From Azospirillum brasilense (GTDB lineage: Bacteria > Pseudomonadota > Alphaproteobacteria > Azospirillales > Azospirillaceae), in the NCBI RefSeq assembly GCF_005222205.1, contig NZ_CP032349.1, positions 603,441-667,440 of the forward strand: a DNA stretch of 64,000 nt. Reading direction: 5' to 3'. Under the pieces are notes generated by a model, which saw only the letters and a list, made by a program, of their open reading frames with translations, was not told the DNA's origin and searched no databases. Numbering within the stretch: the stretch's first letter is position 1; each line of letters starts with the position of its first letter. Made by a program: the position numbers and the translations under genes. Positions 62,598-64,000 of the stretch are shown here, in pieces.

Positions 62598-63233
62598 TGA
62601 GACGGGCCTCCAGGGAACGCGCCCACAGGGTGAGGGGCAGGCAGGCGGCGAAGTAGATCGCCGCGACGATCGAATAGACCAGCAGGGGCTGGAAGGTGGC
62701 GGCGCTGACCAGCTGCCCGGCGCGGGCGAGTTCGACGAAGCCGACGATCGAGGCCAGCGACGTGCCCTTGATGAGCTGGACGAGGAAGCCGACGGTCGGC
62801 GGCAGCGCCATGCGGAAGGCCTGCGGCGCGATGACGTAGCGGAACTGGTGCCAGGTCGACAGGCCGAGGCAGGCGCGGCCTCCCACTGCTCGTGCTTCAC
62901 CGCCTCGATGCCGCCGCGCCAGATCTCGCCGAGGAAGGAGGCGGTGTAGACGGTCATGGCGATGCCGACGGCGACCAGCGGCGGCATCTCCACCCCCAGG
63001 AAGACCGGCATGCCGAAGTAGAAGAACATCAGCAGGCCGAGCAGCGGGACGCCCTGGACGAGCTGGAGGAAGGCGGTGGCGGTCCAGCGCAGCGCGCGGC
63101 GGGCGCTGGTCCGCATCAGGGCCAGCCCCAACGCCAGCGGAGCGCCGAAGGCGAGCGCGATGAGGACGAGGACGCCCGTCCATTGCAGCGCGCTGAGCAG
63201 CGACAGGAAGTCGGCGAGGGAAAAGGAACGCAT
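62584..63233 (-). pseudogene. Amino-acid ABC permease with a one-base deletion
   Basis: A 216-residue GlnP-type permease if one base is restored near 62879. From ATG 63233: MRSFSLADFLSLLSALQW, VQGVPLLGLLMFFYFGMPVFLG, GGIEAVKHEQWEA, then after the break CLGLSTWHQFRYVIAPQAFRMALPPTVGFLVQLIKGTSLASIVG. The end overlaps the ATPase start by 14 bases. The break lies inside the EAA loop, so a real deletion would inactivate it. Confidence 0.85.
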
Positions 63234-63247
63234 GGCCGGTGTCTCCG

Positions 63248-63911
63248 TCAGCGCCGCACCGGCCAGCGGAAGGCGAGGTGCCCCACCGCGGCGAACAGCA
63301 GTTTGAAGGTCATCACCAGGGCGAAGTAGATGCCGCAGATCACGGCATAGACCTCGAAGCTGCGGTAGGTGCGCGTCTCGATGAAGCCGCCGTGTGGAAC
63401 AGCTCCTCCGCCGAGATCTGCGAGGCGAGCGAGGTGCCGAGCAGCAGCAGGACGAACTGGCTGGTGAAAGCGGGATAGACGCTGCGCAGGGCCGGCGGCA
63501 GCACGACATGGCGGAAACACCTGCCAGCGGGTCAGCCCAGGCACTGGCCGGCCTCGACCTGGCTGCCGGGGATGGCGTCGAGCCCGGCGCGGACGATCTC
63601 GGTGCAGTAGGCGCCGAAATAGAGGCCGAGCGCGATCGCCGCCGCTCGAAGCTCCCATCCGCAGCCCGAAGCCCGGCAGCACGAAGAAGACACGAACAGC
63701 TGGATCAGCGAGGGCGTTTGCGGATCAGCTCGACATAGCCGCGGATCGCCCAGCGCACCGGGCGCGGCCCGCTGCGCACTGCCGCCGCCCCGGCGACGCC
63801 GATGGCGGTGCCGATCAGCGCGGCGACCAGGGTCAGCAGCAGCGTGTGCAGCGTGCCGTCGATCAGCTGGTCCTGGTAACGCAGGAGCTGCTGGAAATTC
63901 AATGTCTGCAT
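63248..63911 (-). pseudogene. Second amino-acid ABC permease with multiple indels
   Basis: From ATG 63911 the protein begins MQTLNFQQLLRYQDQLIDG, LLLTLVAALIGTAIGVAG, IRGYVELIR, and later pieces in changing frames read FFVLPGFGLRMG, GLYFGAYCTEIVRAGLDAIPGSQVEAGQCLG, LTRWQVF, SVYPAFTSQFVLLLLGTSLASQISAEELFH, GGFIETRTYRSFEVYAVICGIYFALVMTFKLL. About six single-base indels (near 63715, 63690, 63645, 63535, 63520 and 63393) interrupt an otherwise complete HisM-type permease. Missense damage is absent, pointing to sequence error rather than old decay. Confidence 0.8.
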
Positions 63912-63932
63912 GGCGTGTCGGACCGCCTTGGA

Positions 63933-64000
63933 TCAGCCGAAGAAGGTGCGGTAGGCGCTGCGGACCCGCCCGTCGGCGCCGAGGCCGAACAGCACCCGCC
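63933..64000 (-). CDS. C-terminal end of an unidentified gene
   Basis: The last 68 bases of the window read, on the minus strand, RVLFGLGADGRVRSAYRTFFG and a stop at 63933. The frame continues beyond the window. It would be the gene upstream of the permease in the same operon; too short to identify. Confidence 0.4.
   Translation of the reverse strand, partial: RVLFGLGADGRVRSAYRTFFG

Noticed and set aside
58256..64000. Ectoine/hydroxyectoine utilisation cluster
   Set aside because: The deacylase is DoeB-like and there is an amino-acid importer, but ectoine hydrolase (DoeA/EutD) and the other eut genes are not present in the window.

Overview
The window is GC-rich DNA with strong G/C third-position bias, long antisense open frames, and many ABC/TRAP importers and catabolic operons. 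Gene content (an infC with an AUA start next to rpsU, livHMGF, a BKACE operon, a cobalamin riboswitch on class I nrdAB) fits a free-living or plant-associated alphaproteobacterium, most likely Azospirillum or a close Rhodospirillales relative. That assignment is inference from style and gene content. I recognised no rRNA, tRNA, CRISPR array or prophage.

Layout. 0-3.1 kb: livHMGF branched-chain amino-acid-type importer, with livH cut by the window edge. 3.1-8.2 kb: a membrane DUF457 protein, a response regulator divergent from a HisKA_2 sensor kinase, a cold-shock protein, rpsU and infC. 8.3-13.3 kb: RND efflux adaptor and pump, then a membrane-anchored hemerythrin. 13.3-19 kb: a sigma-54 activator (PAS-AAA-Fis) divergent from a BKACE catabolic operon that carries a textbook -24/-12 promoter and ends in a solute-binding protein. 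19.4-22.9 kb: class I ribonucleotide reductase nrdA-nrdB behind a cobalamin riboswitch. 22.9-27 kb: a scarred stretch with a methylmalonyl-CoA mutase fragment, a LysR/MFS/SDR cluster and a truncated solute-binding-protein gene. 27-30.5 kb: an XRE-cupin regulator with a D-type FAD and an L-type FMN 2-hydroxyacid oxidase.

30.9-45 kb is a large amine/imino-acid catabolic island: a DapA-family enzyme (frameshifted), a GlnHPQ-type importer, a LysR regulator, a PotDABC-type importer translationally coupled to a three-subunit flavin/Fe-S dehydrogenase (HcnABC / D-hydroxyproline dehydrogenase type), a further FAD oxidase, two RidA imine deaminases and another amino-acid binding protein. A TerC-family protein follows. 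46-54.5 kb is a glycoside cluster: a LacI regulator divergent from a GH2 beta-glucuronidase-like enzyme, a TRAP transporter and a GH31 glucosidase. 54.5-58.2 kb is a scar with two IS5-type transposase remnants, a DUF983 protein with missing zinc ligands, a tiny membrane protein and an MFS transporter. 58.2-64 kb holds a LacI regulator, an AstE/aspartoacylase-like deacylase, RidA and an amino-acid ABC importer. In that importer the ATPase and both permeases carry single-base indels, and the last permease carries many.

A recurring pattern that ordinary annotation misses: at least six genes end in an exact or near-exact 12-14 bp tandem duplication that contains the stop codon (7.2, 7.5, 20.6, 34.4, 45.1 and 59.4 kb). 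Further 12-15 bp tandem repeats lie at 22.46, 55.08, 60.5 and 61.8 kb. Two solute-binding-protein genes are followed by perfect hairpins before their permease or ATPase genes.
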